Assembly (NCBI GenBank): GCA_005784505.1 | Contig: VCAZ01000035.1 | Span: 1,847,501-1,911,500 of the forward strand | Source: Bagarius yarrelli | Lineage: Eukaryota; Chordata; Actinopteri; Siluriformes; Sisoridae | Direction of reading: 5' to 3' | Length of the DNA stretch: 64,000 nucleotides | Position numbers and translations under genes: made by a program | Shown here: positions 20,036-32,474 of the stretch, piece after piece | Layout of the letters: every line of letters begins with the position of its first letter | Position numbering within the stretch: the stretch's first letter is position 1 | Notes under the pieces: generated by a model | Told to the model about the DNA's origin: nothing | What the model saw: the letters and a program-made list of their open reading frames with translations, nothing else | The model's database searches: none

Positions 20036-20639
20036 AGAATGTGTGTGTGTGTGTGTTCCTTTACGGAACTGATTTAAATTAAGATTTTTATCATCATAAG
20101 AATATGTAATATTGATATTTCTGAATAACTAAGGTCGCGTTATAACATTCTGCTATGAATGCCAGGGTAATTTCATCAAAATATCTGTCTCTTGGTTGGT
20201 CTGCTGTGAACTGATCTATGTGGGACGACTGAACACAATTTAGAGGACAAAATCTATTTAATGAATACATACAGCAAATATTTTACCCGTAGTTACTAAC
20301 AAAATATGTGTTTTTACAAACCGGTTCAGTGATTTTAATATACAGTATATCATTATCCACTTAGTTTGTTCTTGGAAAATGTCTGAGGATCATTTTGGTA
20401 TATTTAACTAACTAGTATCACTAGCTAACAAATAAAAGATGAAATAATTAGCAGTCAAATGAATGCAAAAACATGTAAATCTAATTTCTCTGGTGGTCTG
20501 AACCCTCACACTTCTTCTTTTTGTCTCTTTCACTTGAATAACTTGACTTAAGTGCCACTATTTAGTCTGACTTCATGCCAAAAGCTTTATATTAGACTAC
20601 ATAATATGTTATAACAATTAATAAAATTAATATTTTAGT

Positions 20640-20885
20640 TAATAAATATTCAACTTCATTGTGTAAGGTACGTGTACAGAGCCAATGAAATGCAATTTTT
20701 GCATATCCCATCTTGGTAAGTTGGGGGTCAGGGCGCAGGGTCAGCTATGATACAGCACCCCTGGAGCAGGAAGGGTTAAGGGTCTTGCTCAAGGACCCAA
20801 CGGTGGTTGGCTTGCCGGTGGTGGGGCTTGAACCCAGGTGTTTCTGGTCTTCAGATCAGCAACTTAACCATTTGAGCCACCACTA
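20640..20885 (-). mobile_element. SINE family A, antisense
   Basis: Nearly the same sequence as the copy at 1786-2046, including the antisense B-box-like CTTGAACCCAGG. Confidence 0.8.
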
Positions 20886-20949
20886 AATACATTTAGTTTA
20901 GTTTTATAAGAAATATAGAGAATACATTTTAATTATTTTGCATCCGTGA

Positions 20950-21080
20950 ATTAATTTATTCATTCATTCATCCTCTAAACCCGCTTATTCCCTAATTCGG
21001 GGTGCCGGGGATATAGGAGTGAAAGGCGGGAGGGGGACACCCTGGACAGGTCGCCAGTCTATCACAGGGCGCATTGTTGA
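20950..21080 (-). mobile_element. SINE family C tail, antisense
   Basis: CCGCTTATTCCCTAATTCGG followed by GGACAGGTCGCCAGTCTATC; a truncated copy. Confidence 0.7.
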
Positions 21081-22636
21081 ATTATTTTGCATTATGCGGA
21101 TGATCTGTTAAATATTTTTAAAAGAAGAAATAAAACACTCTATAACATTTTTATTGCTAATTTTAGGAAATTAACCATAATATAAAATATTAATGATTAA
21201 GTTATACAAAATACTATTGGAGTCCAAAAACAGCATGAAATATTTTATTTTAGGATCACGCTACTTCCTATGTCAACATACCATCATTTTAAGACAATAT
21301 AATAGATTATTTACATGATTCATACAAGATGAAACAGTAATTATTGAAGCAGACATGTAGACGGTAGCCATGTTTAAGTGCTATTTAGATCTATGTGTTA
21401 TAATTCCATTATAATGATATCATGCATGCATTTGCTAGTATAGCAAAGACTGAGCTTTAAAATACATGCCATTCATCATACAAACCGAGTGACTCCCGAA
21501 CTATTTATTAATTGAGCAACGAGACATAAAAGGAGCCCTGAAAAACAAATCAGCAATAGCACATGTTCTAAAAAAAGACACAAGCGCTATAAATAACATC
21601 GAAAGGAGAATGACCTACACTGTACAGTCTCATATCATATCATATCCAAACCATCTGTGGTTTATATTGTCCGGACATATAGGAAGATGTAGACTTTTGT
21701 TAAAATTTCATATAATTCCCTTTTATTCTGTATGTATATATGTAAATATATGTTTGCATAAAAAAAAATATAGAAAATATCTATTGGTGTACACAGATAC
21801 AGTAAAGAGACTAAATTTAAGCTGGTTTCATTTACACCCCACCCCTCTCTGGGGATGCTAGTAGTTGCTAGGGCAACTGTTACAAATGGCAAATGACGTC
21901 AAGAAAGTAGGATAAGCAGCCTGGAGAGTGGATGTTAAAAAATAGATTAGTCATACATGATTTATTTAAATATGAGAAAGCACCCAACCTCCACCCATCT
22001 AAGGATCTTATACAGTGAGCTGACACAGCATAGTACAGTACATGCATTCCTGTTGGCTTATAAAGAAATCTGCTGGATTGTACCATGTAGTACCATGAAA
22101 CCTCAAATGTTATAATGCAGAGCCAGTACCATACCCACTGGAGCTAACCGTATAATATTCTCCAGATTCAAAATAAACATTTCTAAAATATTATTGGTGA
22201 AAATGTTCATTTTTGTAGAACATACAGTTGTGCAAAAACATCACACATACGTATAACAGTGTGTATGCTGCACAGTCGGTATTTACTGTTGAATAATGAA
22301 TTATATAGTGTTGGTTTTGCTCTAGCTTGTAGTCCCTTTTTTTTTACAGTAGAATGTAAAATGTAAAAGTGTGTAACTGAGATAAAAGAATATTCCATAT
22401 GCAGCTATTAAGACATGTGATCCTTATAAGCACTGTGTGACATTTGTGCATGTTAAGTAACTAAATTGAATTTTAATGGATTCAAAATATACTCATCATT
22501 TTATTGCTGATGTTCCTGACAGCCTTGAGAAGTTTTACTACTATTACTACTACTGCTACTGCTGCTTTTTCTTTCTGGTTTCTTCCTGTTTGCTATAAAA
22601 TTGCTGTTAATTAGTTTTTAATAAATTACACCATAA

Positions 22637-22670
<34 letters not shown>

Positions 22671-22840
22671 ATTATGTCATGCAAAGGAAGGGTGTACAAT
22701 CCAGGTTGCATTTTGGCTAGGAATAGGATTCACTGGGACCCTGACTAAGGAAAAGCATTTAATTAAAAAAATAATAAACAAAGATATTTTAAATTTAACT
22801 TTCACTGACTTTATTATATAACAACAACAACCCAATAATA
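21080..22840. other. gene-free stretch
   Basis: AT-rich unique sequence with a GT microsatellite at 22641-22670. I see no exon-like features. Confidence 0.6.
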
Positions 22841-23632
22841 ATATAAATGATGATGATAATGATGATGATGATGATGATGATAGAATAGATGATGTAAATG
22901 ATGATAGAATTGATGATGATGATGGTGATGATGATAGAATAAATGACGATGATATAATAGATGTTAATGATAAAGATAAAATAGATGATGATAATGATGA
23001 TGATAAAATAATTGATAATGATGATAAAATAGATGATAATGATGATAATATAATAAATGATGATGATGATGATAGAACTGATCATGATAATGATGATGAT
23101 AATATAATAAATGATGATGATGATGATGATGATGATAGAACTGATAATGATAATGATGATAGAATAGATAATGATGATATAATAGATGATAATGATGATG
23201 ATAATGATGATGATGATGATAATAGAATAGATAATATTGATGATGATGATGATGATAGAATTGATAATGATGATGATGATGACGATAGAATAGATGATAA
23301 TGATGATATAATAGATGATAATGATGATGATAATGATGATGATGATAATAGAATAGATAATAATAATAATGATGATGATGATGATGATAGAATTGATAAT
23401 GATGATGATAGAATAGATGATAATGATGATATAATAGATGATAATGATGATGATAATGATGATGATGATGATAATAATAGAATAGATAATAATAATGATG
23501 ATGATAATAATAGAATAGATAATAATAATGATGATGATGATGATGATGATGAGGATGATAATTGATAATGTTGATGATAATGGAATAGACGATGATGGTG
23601 ATGATAGAATAGATGCTGATAATGATGATGAT
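22841..23632. repeat. GAT/AAT trinucleotide array, about 790 bp
   Basis: Long mixed array of GAT, AAT and phrases such as ATAGAATAGAT recurring as a higher-order pattern. It keeps several long minus-strand frames open (poly Ile, Ser and His/Tyr), which are not genes. Confidence 0.95.
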
Positions 23633-23639
23633 GGCAGCA

Positions 23640-25760
23640 TAGATAGAACAGGTACATCCGTAAATTACTCTGCACATGGGCGTCTGTAAAATGCCTGAAA
23701 TGTAAATGTCGATAAAAAATATATCGCTGCAGTAAATATATTAATCCAGCAGGAGGCGCATGAAAGCGCTGTTAGTGACTTTCCCGTCGCTCCTCTTGTT
23801 CTTCTGAGAGCATAAAATATCAGGATGTACCTGATATTTGAATGGGCTACTGCTTGGTTTCTGCTTGGTGTCAGACAGGACTAGAAGTTAGTTTGGATAT
23901 TACGTCACTGATTATATTCAATTCAAGGAATTTATTTGGATCAAACAGATTTAGCAGGACGGAGCGGATACAATTGGTGACGGAGACGGATTCCCATTAG
24001 AAACACCCCAACAGATGGTTTGCGCCATCTTGTGGTAAAAATCGTGGAACGTGGCAGATGCCGATGATGGATGATGAAGTGTATCATTGAGATAAAAGTG
24101 TGTTTGTTGCTCACATGTAATTAGCAAATTAGAATTAACTGACCAGTGTTAATGTGTCCATAATAAAAATCAGCAACAATTAATATTATACAGGTTGGGT
24201 ATTTTTTTGATAAATGCAATTTAATATTTGATACAGAAGAGAATTACAAAGATTATGTGGACGGGGCCGAGGGCACAGTCAACATTCCAGGTCATCACAG
24301 TGATGGTCAGCAGGTTTAAGATCAGCGCCACAATGACTCTGTGCATCAGTCCATCATAGGGTACAATGCACACAGACACTTCTACACCTAAGGGGTAAAT
24401 TAATGTAGCAAATATACCTACCAGAAACCAAAGTGACACATGAACAGCGAGAGACTATGAAAATCGGAAACCAACCAGAAACCAACCAGAAACCTAGGGA
24501 TGTGGAAATACTACTGATTGTACAAACATTCTATTACCACATGCAAAATTCTCATAAAATAATTTGCTTATTAACTTATTACACAGAGAGTATTTGAGTG
24601 AGATACCACCCATTTATACTCCCCTCTTACCCCTCTATGCATTACAGAAATGGTTGGTGCCATTGTCTAGGTGGGTGCAGAGGAACCTACAGCTTAGATG
24701 TTCTGTGTGACCCCATCGTTTTTTGGGGGGATTTTTTTGGAAGCCGACATTTTAAAGCTAATTTGTTTTGGAGGAATTGATGGACTCGTTTAACTAAGCA
24801 GGTATTTCATCTTAATGAGTACATGATAGATGTTATAGCAACATCTTTGGGGGAAAAATGTATCTTTTACAGTGAAAACAAAAACCTTGCTCTTGGACCC
24901 AGCAGAGGCAGCTTGGTGATGCTGGAAATCGAACCCACCACCTTTTGTTTAGCAGGGTAAACCTTATGCCTATGGCTGAGACTAACAATCAGTTAGGATG
25001 GGGATTTTTAAGAAACAGAGATAAAAAAATCGAGCCTTGAAAAAGTGATTATGGGCCGTGGTGTCTGCCTGGATTGTGGATTCCTTTCTGCCAGTGAGCT
25101 GTGCTGTGATTTTGTTAGCATTTTTTTTTAACTGCTTACTCTGTAGTTCTATTCTGCAATCTGTCTCGGCTTATGTCTGCTCTGTATCCCACACAGGCTG
25201 CTGAGGCTACCAAATACCTGAACGATGACTTACTTAATTAAGGTCTCAACAAGCCACAGTGACATCGCAACAGCCTCTGTTTCTAGAGCTAAATCTCTAG
25301 TATAACCCCCCTATTTACATACACACATTTCTAAAATTAAATTACACATTTTTTCCAGTACCTGTAACTATATACAGTATATATTAGTTATTTTGCCTGT
25401 TATTGGTCGAAATAGTTTTTTTCCTGATCTGTCTTGGTTTAGTCTTCTGGAGGTTGTGTTATATTGTATATCAGCCTACTTCTAAAGTCACCCTGGCATC
25501 AATAATTATTTTATTGCTCATGTTATATGCTGATTTATATATACGGCATGCTTTTAGGCTTTAATTTTATATATTGCAATTTTTTTTTGCGTGATAATAT
25601 TTATCGTCTGCACTATTTATTGCATATTTATTGAATTTGTCAAACATGCACATTATCATCATTCTAAAATTTTCGGTTGTTAAATTCTTGCTTTCGTTTA
25701 CGTACAATAATTTAAAAATAATAATTTAAACTTGCTCCGTCTGTTCCAATTTTTTTAAGG
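23640..25760. other. gene-free stretch upstream of the shroom2 remnant
   Basis: Mostly unique AT-rich sequence. No upstream shroom2 exons (PDZ or the large central exon) were recognised here. Confidence 0.55.
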
Positions 25761-25761
25761 G

Positions 25762-25985
25762 CAGTGGCGGCTCAAAGGTGCTAAGTTGTTATTTGGAAGA
25801 CCAGGAAGACCTGGGTCCAAGCTCCATTGCCTCCAGTCTGCCACTGTTGGCTCCTTAACCCTTCTTGCTCCAGGGGCGCTGTATCATAGCTGACCCTCTG
25901 ATCTGACCTCAACCTACTAAGATGGGATATGCAAAGAAACAAATTTCACTGTTCTGTAGAGTCGATGTGACGAATAAGCTCCTTT
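25762..25985 (+). mobile_element. SINE family A
   Basis: Sense copy beginning GTGGCGGCTCAAAGGTG and ending shortly after AAATTTCACTG. Confidence 0.75.
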
Positions 25986-26053
25986 TATTAATAAGCGGCA
26001 CTGCTAATAGTACAACAACTTTAACCATTTTACTCTTATCATTTACTCTATAG

Positions 26054-27425
26054 CATCATAGAATAGATAAGAATCTGGTAGACATTTTAAATCAGAGTAA
26101 AATGAAGACCACCGTGGGCCTAATGAAAGATATCTATTCTCATGGTAAGCAGCTTCTAGAGGGTTTACAGCAAAGAAAAAAAACAACATCTTTTAAACTG
26201 TCTCCCAAAGCTGCACAGGGGAAGTGAGTGGCTGGTGTATTTCAGCATAAGACACAGTTTAGATTATTGATGTCACACCTAAAACCAAGATTTTACAACA
26301 CTGCCCTCTGCTGGTGTGATAATGATTAATGTAGTACTTCATATCATTTACAGTACATTTACACTTACAGCATTTGGCAGACGTCCTTATCCAGGGCGAC
26401 TTACATTTATCTCTCTTATACAGCTGAGCAATTGGGGGTTAAGGGCCTTGCTCAGGGGCCCACCAGTGGTGGCTTGGTGAAGTTGGGAAGTTTTCATTGG
26501 CTTGAATTTTCACACCAAGCTCTCATTGTGTATTTGATTTGCAGAGCTGATATCAAAATGGACGCCTTTGCCTCTTTAGCGACGAGCTCTTACTACAGCA
26601 CATCAGCTCCCCTAGCCGAGCTTTTAATAAAGATAAAGGACCTGCAAGGACAAATCAAGGAAGAGGCTTCTAAAGATGAACTTAATTCTGATCTCTTCAT
26701 AAAAAAAGTATAGCTACCTAGAACTAGCCTTTTAACACATAATAATAATTTTACTAAAATATGCAGCTTTATGCAGTTTTTCACTCAATTGTTGTTAATC
26801 AGTTAAGACAAAATCCAGTTTGGATTATAATTTACTGTAAAAAGTAATAGAAATTTCCTAAGATCTTAACATTTTTTTAGATTGTTTAATAAAAAAAATT
26901 AAAACCTTTCTTAAACAAACGCTTGTAATTTAGTAAAAATCTTAAAAATGTTGAAGATACCGATTCGTCGAACAGTGAAATCACTGATGATTTGATTTTG
27001 GTTTAAGGTTTATTAGTATAGAAATTCAGTTACATTATATTAACACGTAAGCTACACTATATTACAGCTACAATGCAAAACCAACCCTCGTTTATATGGT
27101 AGATGTGGGTACCTGTTATGTATGATGCTTACATGAACCCGTGTACCTGTTATCATTTCTGGATAACAACAGGAGCTGATTGACAGCCTGAGCAGAAAGC
27201 TGCAGGTACTACAGGAGGCCAAAGAGAGTCTTCTGGAGGACATACATGACAACAACATCCTGGGTGAAGAGGTGGAGACGACTGTACAGGCTGTGCAAGC
27301 CCAAGTTCCGCATATTTTTCAGAGACCTGGACAAAGTCTGTTGCTTTCGCTGTCAGGAAGACTGGCACGTGTGAAGAAATGCACTGAATAACCTGGAAGA
27401 AGGATTTTTAGCTGAGGAGAGGGTA
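26054..27425 (+). pseudogene. shroom2: shroom2-like remnant, ASD2-domain exons, frameshifted
   Basis: Shroom proteins bind actin and, through the C-terminal ASD2 coiled coil, recruit Rho kinase. Three exon remnants: 26054-26223 (KNLVDILNQSKMKTTVGLM, then KDIYSHGKQLLEGLQQRKK), 26545-26707 (ASLATSSYYSTSAPLAELL, KIKDLQGQIKEEASKDELN), and 27173-27425 (ELIDSLSRKLQVLQEAKESL, LEDIHDNNILGEEVETTVQAV). Exons 1 and 2 have usable splice sites and join in phase (AA plus A). Exon 3 is broken: after VQAV the reading moves to another frame (CKPKFRIFFRDLDKV, lacking about four residues), back for LLLSLSGRLARV, then a third frame for NALNNLEEG. The exon 2 donor is poor (GTATAG). No PDZ, ASD1 or convincing final exon is present. 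Best read as a decaying shroom2 paralogue; assembly error is less likely because several indels are needed. Confidence 0.85.
26353..26485 (-). mobile_element. SINE family B inside the shroom2 remnant
   Basis: Contains AGCATTTGGCAGACGTCCTT and GGGCCTTGCTCAGGGGCCCA; it lies between the first two remnant exons. Confidence 0.75.
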
Positions 27426-27439
27426 CAACATATACACAA

Positions 27440-27725
27440 TTACAACAAATGGCTTAGTAGTTATCACTGTTGCCTCACAGCAAAAAGGGTTCGATTCCCA
27501 GGCAGATGTGTAGATTTTGCATGCTCTCCCCGTGCTTTGCGTGGGTTTTATTCCCACAGTCCAGAAATGTTAGGTATGTTAGGTTGATTGGTGATTCTAA
27601 ATTGCCCATAAGAGTGTGTGTGAGTATATGTGTGGCCCTGTGATGGACTGGCGATCTGTCCAGGGTGTACCCCCCCTGCCTTTCGCCCTTTCAGAGACAG
27701 CTGGGATCGCTATCCCATTCTTAAA
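27440..27725 (+). mobile_element. SINE family C, degraded
   Basis: Has the head phrase CACTGTTGCCTCACAGCAA, the CCCGTGCTTTGCGTGGGTTT region and GATGGACTGGCGATCTGTCC; it is truncated at the tail. Confidence 0.75.
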
Positions 27726-28139
27726 GACAGGGAATTTAGAACGGAGCCATTCTGCCTAATAAAAAAAACCCATAGCAGTCTAAGTCGAACGGAAGGTTGC
27801 CTATTCGTTCTCTTTTTGACCTAGAGGGATCCGACTGAAGCTCTGAAGTGATGCAATATGAGCTATTGTTTTTAGAGAGGAGAGACAGAGATGCTTAGAT
27901 TCCTTTTTTTTAAAAATTGTACCTTTAATTACACATGCTTTAGGTCCGTAAGCTGTTTGTGAAGAAGGATATTGATATTCTATTTAATCATTTTAATCTA
28001 GCAAATGAAGCTGAATTGATAGACTTTTTTTTTACAATATAATTGTAAATATTGTTAACATAAATGTGAATTTTTGTTTTCCATAAACCATTGTTCTGGA
28101 TTGTTGTGTGTCTTTGCTTATTTATAATGAGGGGAATAG

Positions 28140-28325
28140 GGGAATTGGTGGCTCATGGCTCATGGTTAAGGGGTTGGTCTACCAACCTGAAGATTGTGGG
28201 TTCAATTCCCAGCTCCACCAAGTCACCACTGTTGGGCCCCTGAGCAAGGCCCTTAACCCCTAATTGCTCAGTTGTATAAATGTAAGTCACTCTGGATAAG
28301 AATTTCTGTAAATGTAGTAAGATAG
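28140..28325 (+). mobile_element. SINE family B
   Basis: tRNA-like head GTGGCTCATGGTTAAGG, B box GGGTTCAATTCCC, and the tail phrase TCACTCTGGATAAGA. Confidence 0.8.
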
Positions 28326-28744
28326 GTCTGATATTTTGAGAGTGAATATACTGTACTTTTATGGCATTTATGACATTTTCCTGTACTAAGAATAGAATTC
28401 TTAAAAAAAAATATATGACTGTAATACGACATAAAAACTATGACTGTTACATTCTAACAATTTTTTGTGTAACTATATTAAACTTTTTATAATCATCCAA
28501 GTTACACATTATCCAACTTTAAGTTTACGCTGCTGTGATGTCGTATGTCACGTTTTTTTTTTTATTTTACAGCCGGGAAGTAGGTACTTACTCGAATATA
28601 GTACCTACTAAGTATCTGTTTGCTTTTCTTATTATTTTCCCCCCCAGATGATAATTTTTGTTTCTACTCCATGTTCTAGTAAACCACGGGGGTGCCACTA
28701 AGGGGTGAGCATTGAGAAATTTGGGGGTCCTTAGAGACCTTTTT

Positions 28745-29140
28745 TGTAATAGTATGTTTGGAGTGAAAAATTAAACATAATTATTTTGATATATCTTTCC
28801 GACAGACTGATTATTCTTCATTTTGAGAGAAATCCCCATTACCTCACATTAGGGGACCCTTTAAAAATGATACCTTTAAATACAATTTTGGCATAGTATA
28901 TATTCAAATTAATTGTTTATTTATTAGCAGATATTGTTAAGGTGCAATAGGGATGTTGATTGATATGATGTGCTAAGATTTCTAAGATAATATGGTTTAA
29001 CTTCTAGAAGTAGATTTCAAGTGCATTACATCGTCATCCTTTATAACTTTACTTATGTAAAGTGTAAATAGACTGCAGTTTCCTGTTGCTGGGCACAATA
29101 ACATTAATATATAGAAATTGTTTCCTTGATGTTGTTTCCT
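28745..29140 (+). repeat. local direct duplication, copy 1
   Basis: About 400 bases that recur at 30425-30805, with shared tracts such as GGCATAGTATATATTCAAAT, AATAGGGATGTTGATTGATA and ACTTTAC..ATGTAAAGTGTAAATAGACT. The similarity is interrupted by small indels. Confidence 0.8.
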
Positions 29141-29639
29141 ACTTTTATTAGTGGTAACAGTACTAGCTAAGCAGTATTGCAATAGTATGTTTGGTGTGGA
29201 ATGGATGCGGTTGAAGGGAATCAACCTTATATTCTTTCATAGGGCCCAAAAACCAATATTAAACCAGTTTTAGAATGTATTTTACCCTGAACTTAAAGTA
29301 ACTGTATTGTTATTGCCTGCATCTAGAAAGTCCATGCAGACTTCCTTAAAAAAATGCCACACCTTAAACTAATTAACCATTTTGTGTGACGTGTCTGTGT
29401 TTATTGAAATTACTGCCCTCTGGCTGGCCCCTATTTTATGTTCGTCATGTGCGTTTGATGAAGTGTAAAAAATGTTTGCTCCACTTTTTATATTATTTCA
29501 ATGATTTTATTACACCATTACACACAGCTTATACAATGTCTGACCTTTGCAATATTTGTGGTGTAGGTGTTGTGATGGTTTTATTGCCGATGGGAGGAGT
29601 GTGTTTGTACAGTTAATAATTGACAAATGCAGTTCTTTC

Positions 29640-29735
29640 TGTATTTACTGAGAGGATGAGGAAGTGAGGCTTTTGCTTTGTTACAGGTTATCACATTCTC
29701 ATCATGCTTTAAACACTGACATCAGACTGAGTAAG
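29640..29735 (+). other. possible 5' UTR exon of the claudin-34-like gene
   Basis: A strong donor (AAG|GTGAGT) at 29736 and an acceptor (TTTATCAG) ending at 30921 would define an intron removing 29736-30921 and leave 158 nt of leader before the ATG at 31080. No transcript evidence; this is inferred from splice motifs only. Confidence 0.3.
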
Positions 29736-29874
29736 GTGAGTATTTTCTTCCATTATATACATTTTACAAACGTGTTTTTGGCTAGTTTAGATGTTTAAAT
29801 TTTTTTTTTAGATTTAAGATAATGTTCGATCATTTCTATATAAATTATTTAGGTACTATCTATGTAATACATTC

Positions 29875-30005
29875 ATTTATTCATTCATTCATTTTCTATA
29901 CCCGCTTATTCCCTAATTCGGGGTCACGGGGATCTGCTGGAGCCCATCCCAGCCGCCTCTGCAAGGGTGAAGGGCAGGAGGGGTACATCCTGGACAGGCT
30001 ATGTA
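29875..30005 (-). mobile_element. SINE family C tail, antisense
   Basis: Phrase CGCTTATTCCCTAATTCGGG followed by GATCTGCTGGAGCCCATCCC; truncated. Confidence 0.7.
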
Positions 30006-30424
30006 ATACAGTAAATATATAAATTTAAAGAAGTATGTTTAATAAATTTGGTGAACTAGCAGTTTATATTTGCAGCCAGCTATTAGCAGTTTGTAAATAA
30101 TTAGTAAGTACAAATTTCCTAAGTTATATCATTTTCTAGCTTACGCTAACTATTATATTTTTCTTATGACTGATAGCTCGCTAGACAGTCTTGTGTTCAG
30201 CTATTTTTATTTAAAAAATATTTAACATTTTCATCATAAGTAGTTAAACACTTACTCAACAATACTTAAAGGCACCTTTTCTGCTGTCACTCATGTAGTT
30301 TTAGGATATTTTCAATCTCAGTTACAAAGAAGTTTGTACAGTACAGTTTCCTAGTATTGTGTCCACAATATAATATAATTTGCTTATAATAAATCCTATT
30401 TTGTCCTAAAATTGTCTGAATTAA

Positions 30425-30805
30425 TTATTAGAAATTAAACATGATTATTTCTGACAGACATTTTGAGAGAAATCCTCATCACCTCACTTTAAGACCCTTT
30501 AAAAATTATATCTTTAAATCAAATTTTGGCATAGTATATATTCAAATTAATATGTTTTTTATCAGCACATACTGTTGAGGTGGAATAGGGATGTTGATTG
30601 ATATAATGTGCTGTAAACTGGATTTCTAACGTAATAATGTTTAAATTTAAGAAGTAGATTTCGAATAAATCACATTGTCGTCCTTTACTGCTTTATAACT
30701 TTACTAATGTAAAGTGTAAATAGACTGTAGTTTCCTGTTGCTTGGCACAAAAAACATTAATATAATATAATAAAATAATTAGTTTCCTTGATGTTGTTTC
30801 TTCCT
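30425..30805 (+). repeat. local direct duplication, copy 2
   Basis: Second copy of 28745-29140, about 1.7 kb downstream, ending near TTTCCTTGATGTTGTTTC. It lies just upstream of the claudin-34-like coding exon. Confidence 0.8.
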
Positions 30806-31079
30806 AAACAATCTCAGTTAGTTCCCGCAAATGTAACCACCTCCATCCTCCCTCCCTCTTTCTTGCTTTCTCATGTTCTTTCACAATGTCTCCTATGGGA
30901 TGTTGCTGGTGTGTTTATCAGGTCTCTTGGAGACAGGACAAGAGGGATCTGCAAAAAAACTGAAGACCTGCATTTCAAACAAATTATTTCAAGCACACAT
31001 TGTTACACAGATCCTCTAGTAGGACGATACACTTTATCTGAAGATGGAGAGAACATTGGACAGTAAAAGCTAGTGTATT

Positions 31080-31859
31080 ATGCCATACCTAGTCCACACT
31101 GCCCATGCCCAGCTTGTGGGCTTTTGGGTAGGTGCAATTGGTTGGATCCTCATCATCGTATCTATCGGCTTGGTGGAGTGGAGAGTGTGGGAGGTATCCG
31201 ACCTGTCTGTCATCACCTCTGGTCTGGCCTGGATTGGCATCTGGAGAGTGTGCTTTTACAGCAGAGTGCTTATTACGTCCGACTACACGGTCATGTACTG
31301 CCAACGGATGCAACTTACGGACCCTTATATACCTAACGAGATCGCTGCTGCCCAAGCCCTTATGCTGCTAGCGTTTATCTTGGGATTTTTTGGTTATTCC
31401 AGCGTTATTTATGGACTCAGGAACATCCATTTTGGGCTTGATGAGGTCAGATCTATAACACTAGCATTTTCCTTCGGCGGTGGAATTTTGTTACTTGCTG
31501 GCGTGAGCTCATTTATTCCTCTTTTTTGGAACTTGAATGCTGTCGTGACTAACCAAACCATCAACTTTCCACCGAACTTTAACATGCCCCCGGCCCCTGA
31601 TGATCAGTATGTTGGTCTGGGGATCGCTGTTGGGATTTTTGCATCCATCTTGGTGGCATTGAGTGGAATAGTTTTTTTGTGCTACAAGCTGCCAAAAGGA
31701 CTGAACTCAAAAATCAGACCTTTAAGGACTAAGCAGAACCACTGTGGATTGAACAAAACCGAGATGGTTGTGCATAAATCCAGACAAATGCCTGAGCAAG
31801 GCAAAAAGAACAGCCTCGGTATTGACAACCTGGCCTTCCAGTCCCAGAAGGATGTGTGA
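31080..31859 (+). CDS. cldn34: claudin-34-like four-TM protein
   Basis: Single-exon coding region of 259 aa. Four membrane segments (about 11-32, 88-112, 125-150, 181-208) and a first extracellular loop with the claudin signature: W34, G53-I-W55, C58 and C74, i.e. a GIW variant of W-GLW-C-C. The second loop has an NQT sequon. The tail is long for a claudin (about 50 residues, basic, ending QSQKDV). I call it claudin-34-like from this layout, from the GLVEWRVW and WIGIWRVCF phrases, and from its position near clcn4 as in human Xp22.2. Claudins normally act in tight-junction strands; the role of claudin-34 is poorly known. AATAAA at 31892-31897, 33 nt after the stop, is a likely polyadenylation signal. 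Confidence 0.85.
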   Translation: MPYLVHTAHAQLVGFWVGAIGWILIIVSIGLVEWRVWEVSDLSVITSGLAWIGIWRVCFYSRVLITSDYTVMYCQRMQLTDPYIPNEIAAAQALMLLAFILGFFGYSSVIYGLRNIHFGLDEVRSITLAFSFGGGILLLAGVSSFIPLFWNLNAVVTNQTINFPPNFNMPPAPDDQYVGLGIAVGIFASILVALSGIVFLCYKLPKGLNSKIRPLRTKQNHCGLNKTEMVVHKSRQMPEQGKKNSLGIDNLAFQSQKDV

Positions 31860-31891
31860 ATGTAAATATAGGTCTTCATTTCTAAACCATA

Positions 31892-31897
31892 AATAAA
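31892..31897 (+). terminator. cldn34: polyadenylation signal AATAAA
   Basis: Canonical hexamer 33 nt after the claudin-34-like stop codon, giving a very short 3' UTR if used. Confidence 0.6.
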
Positions 31898-32151
31898 TTT
31901 ATTCTATAATGACTTTGTAGTATAAATGTGCATGGACATTGAAATGCTAGTATTTTAAAAAAGAGATTTGTTCAGATTGTTTACAAGACAAAGACTATTA
32001 GTACAATTAAAGTGTGTGTCCTTTGGGGACGGTAAATAATTGGGAAGTTATTCATCAACATATGAATCTCTTGGGATTTGACACTTGACTCCATTGCAAC
32101 CAGCTTACACAGCTTGCACAACGTAAGCTAATAACATTTACCAGAAACAGA

Positions 32152-32272
<121 letters not shown>

Positions 32273-32474
32273 TTTATTCATCCAGGATGGAAAATGCAGT
32301 ATCCAAAACTGTAAGCAATAAAGACATGCACTTAACACTATAATAATAGAATAATAAATTAAAATTGAAAAAGGTTCTGTGCAAAAACTGTATATGCTCA
32401 ATGTATTCTTGGACGTATGTGTTAAATGTGCCTGTGGAAATATTTATTTTTATGTCTTGTGGTTTTAAAAATTA

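Noticed and set aside
22795..23677. Minus-strand open frames of 197-281 codons
   Set aside because: They are produced by the GAT/AAT array; the products are poly-Ile/Ser/His with no other feature.
24221..24439. Minus-strand 72-codon hydrophobic frame
   Set aside because: No family resemblance, no splice context, and part of it resembles the 'cagtccatcatagggtaca' tail of a SINE/LINE repeat.
27950..28030. Possible final shroom2 exon (DILFNHFNLANEAEL)
   Set aside because: It resembles the DILANYLNEE part of Shroom ASD2 but the match is too short and gapped to claim.
29386..29616. 76-codon frame with several cysteines
   Set aside because: No zinc-finger spacing or homology, and the frame is not supported by flanking splice sites.
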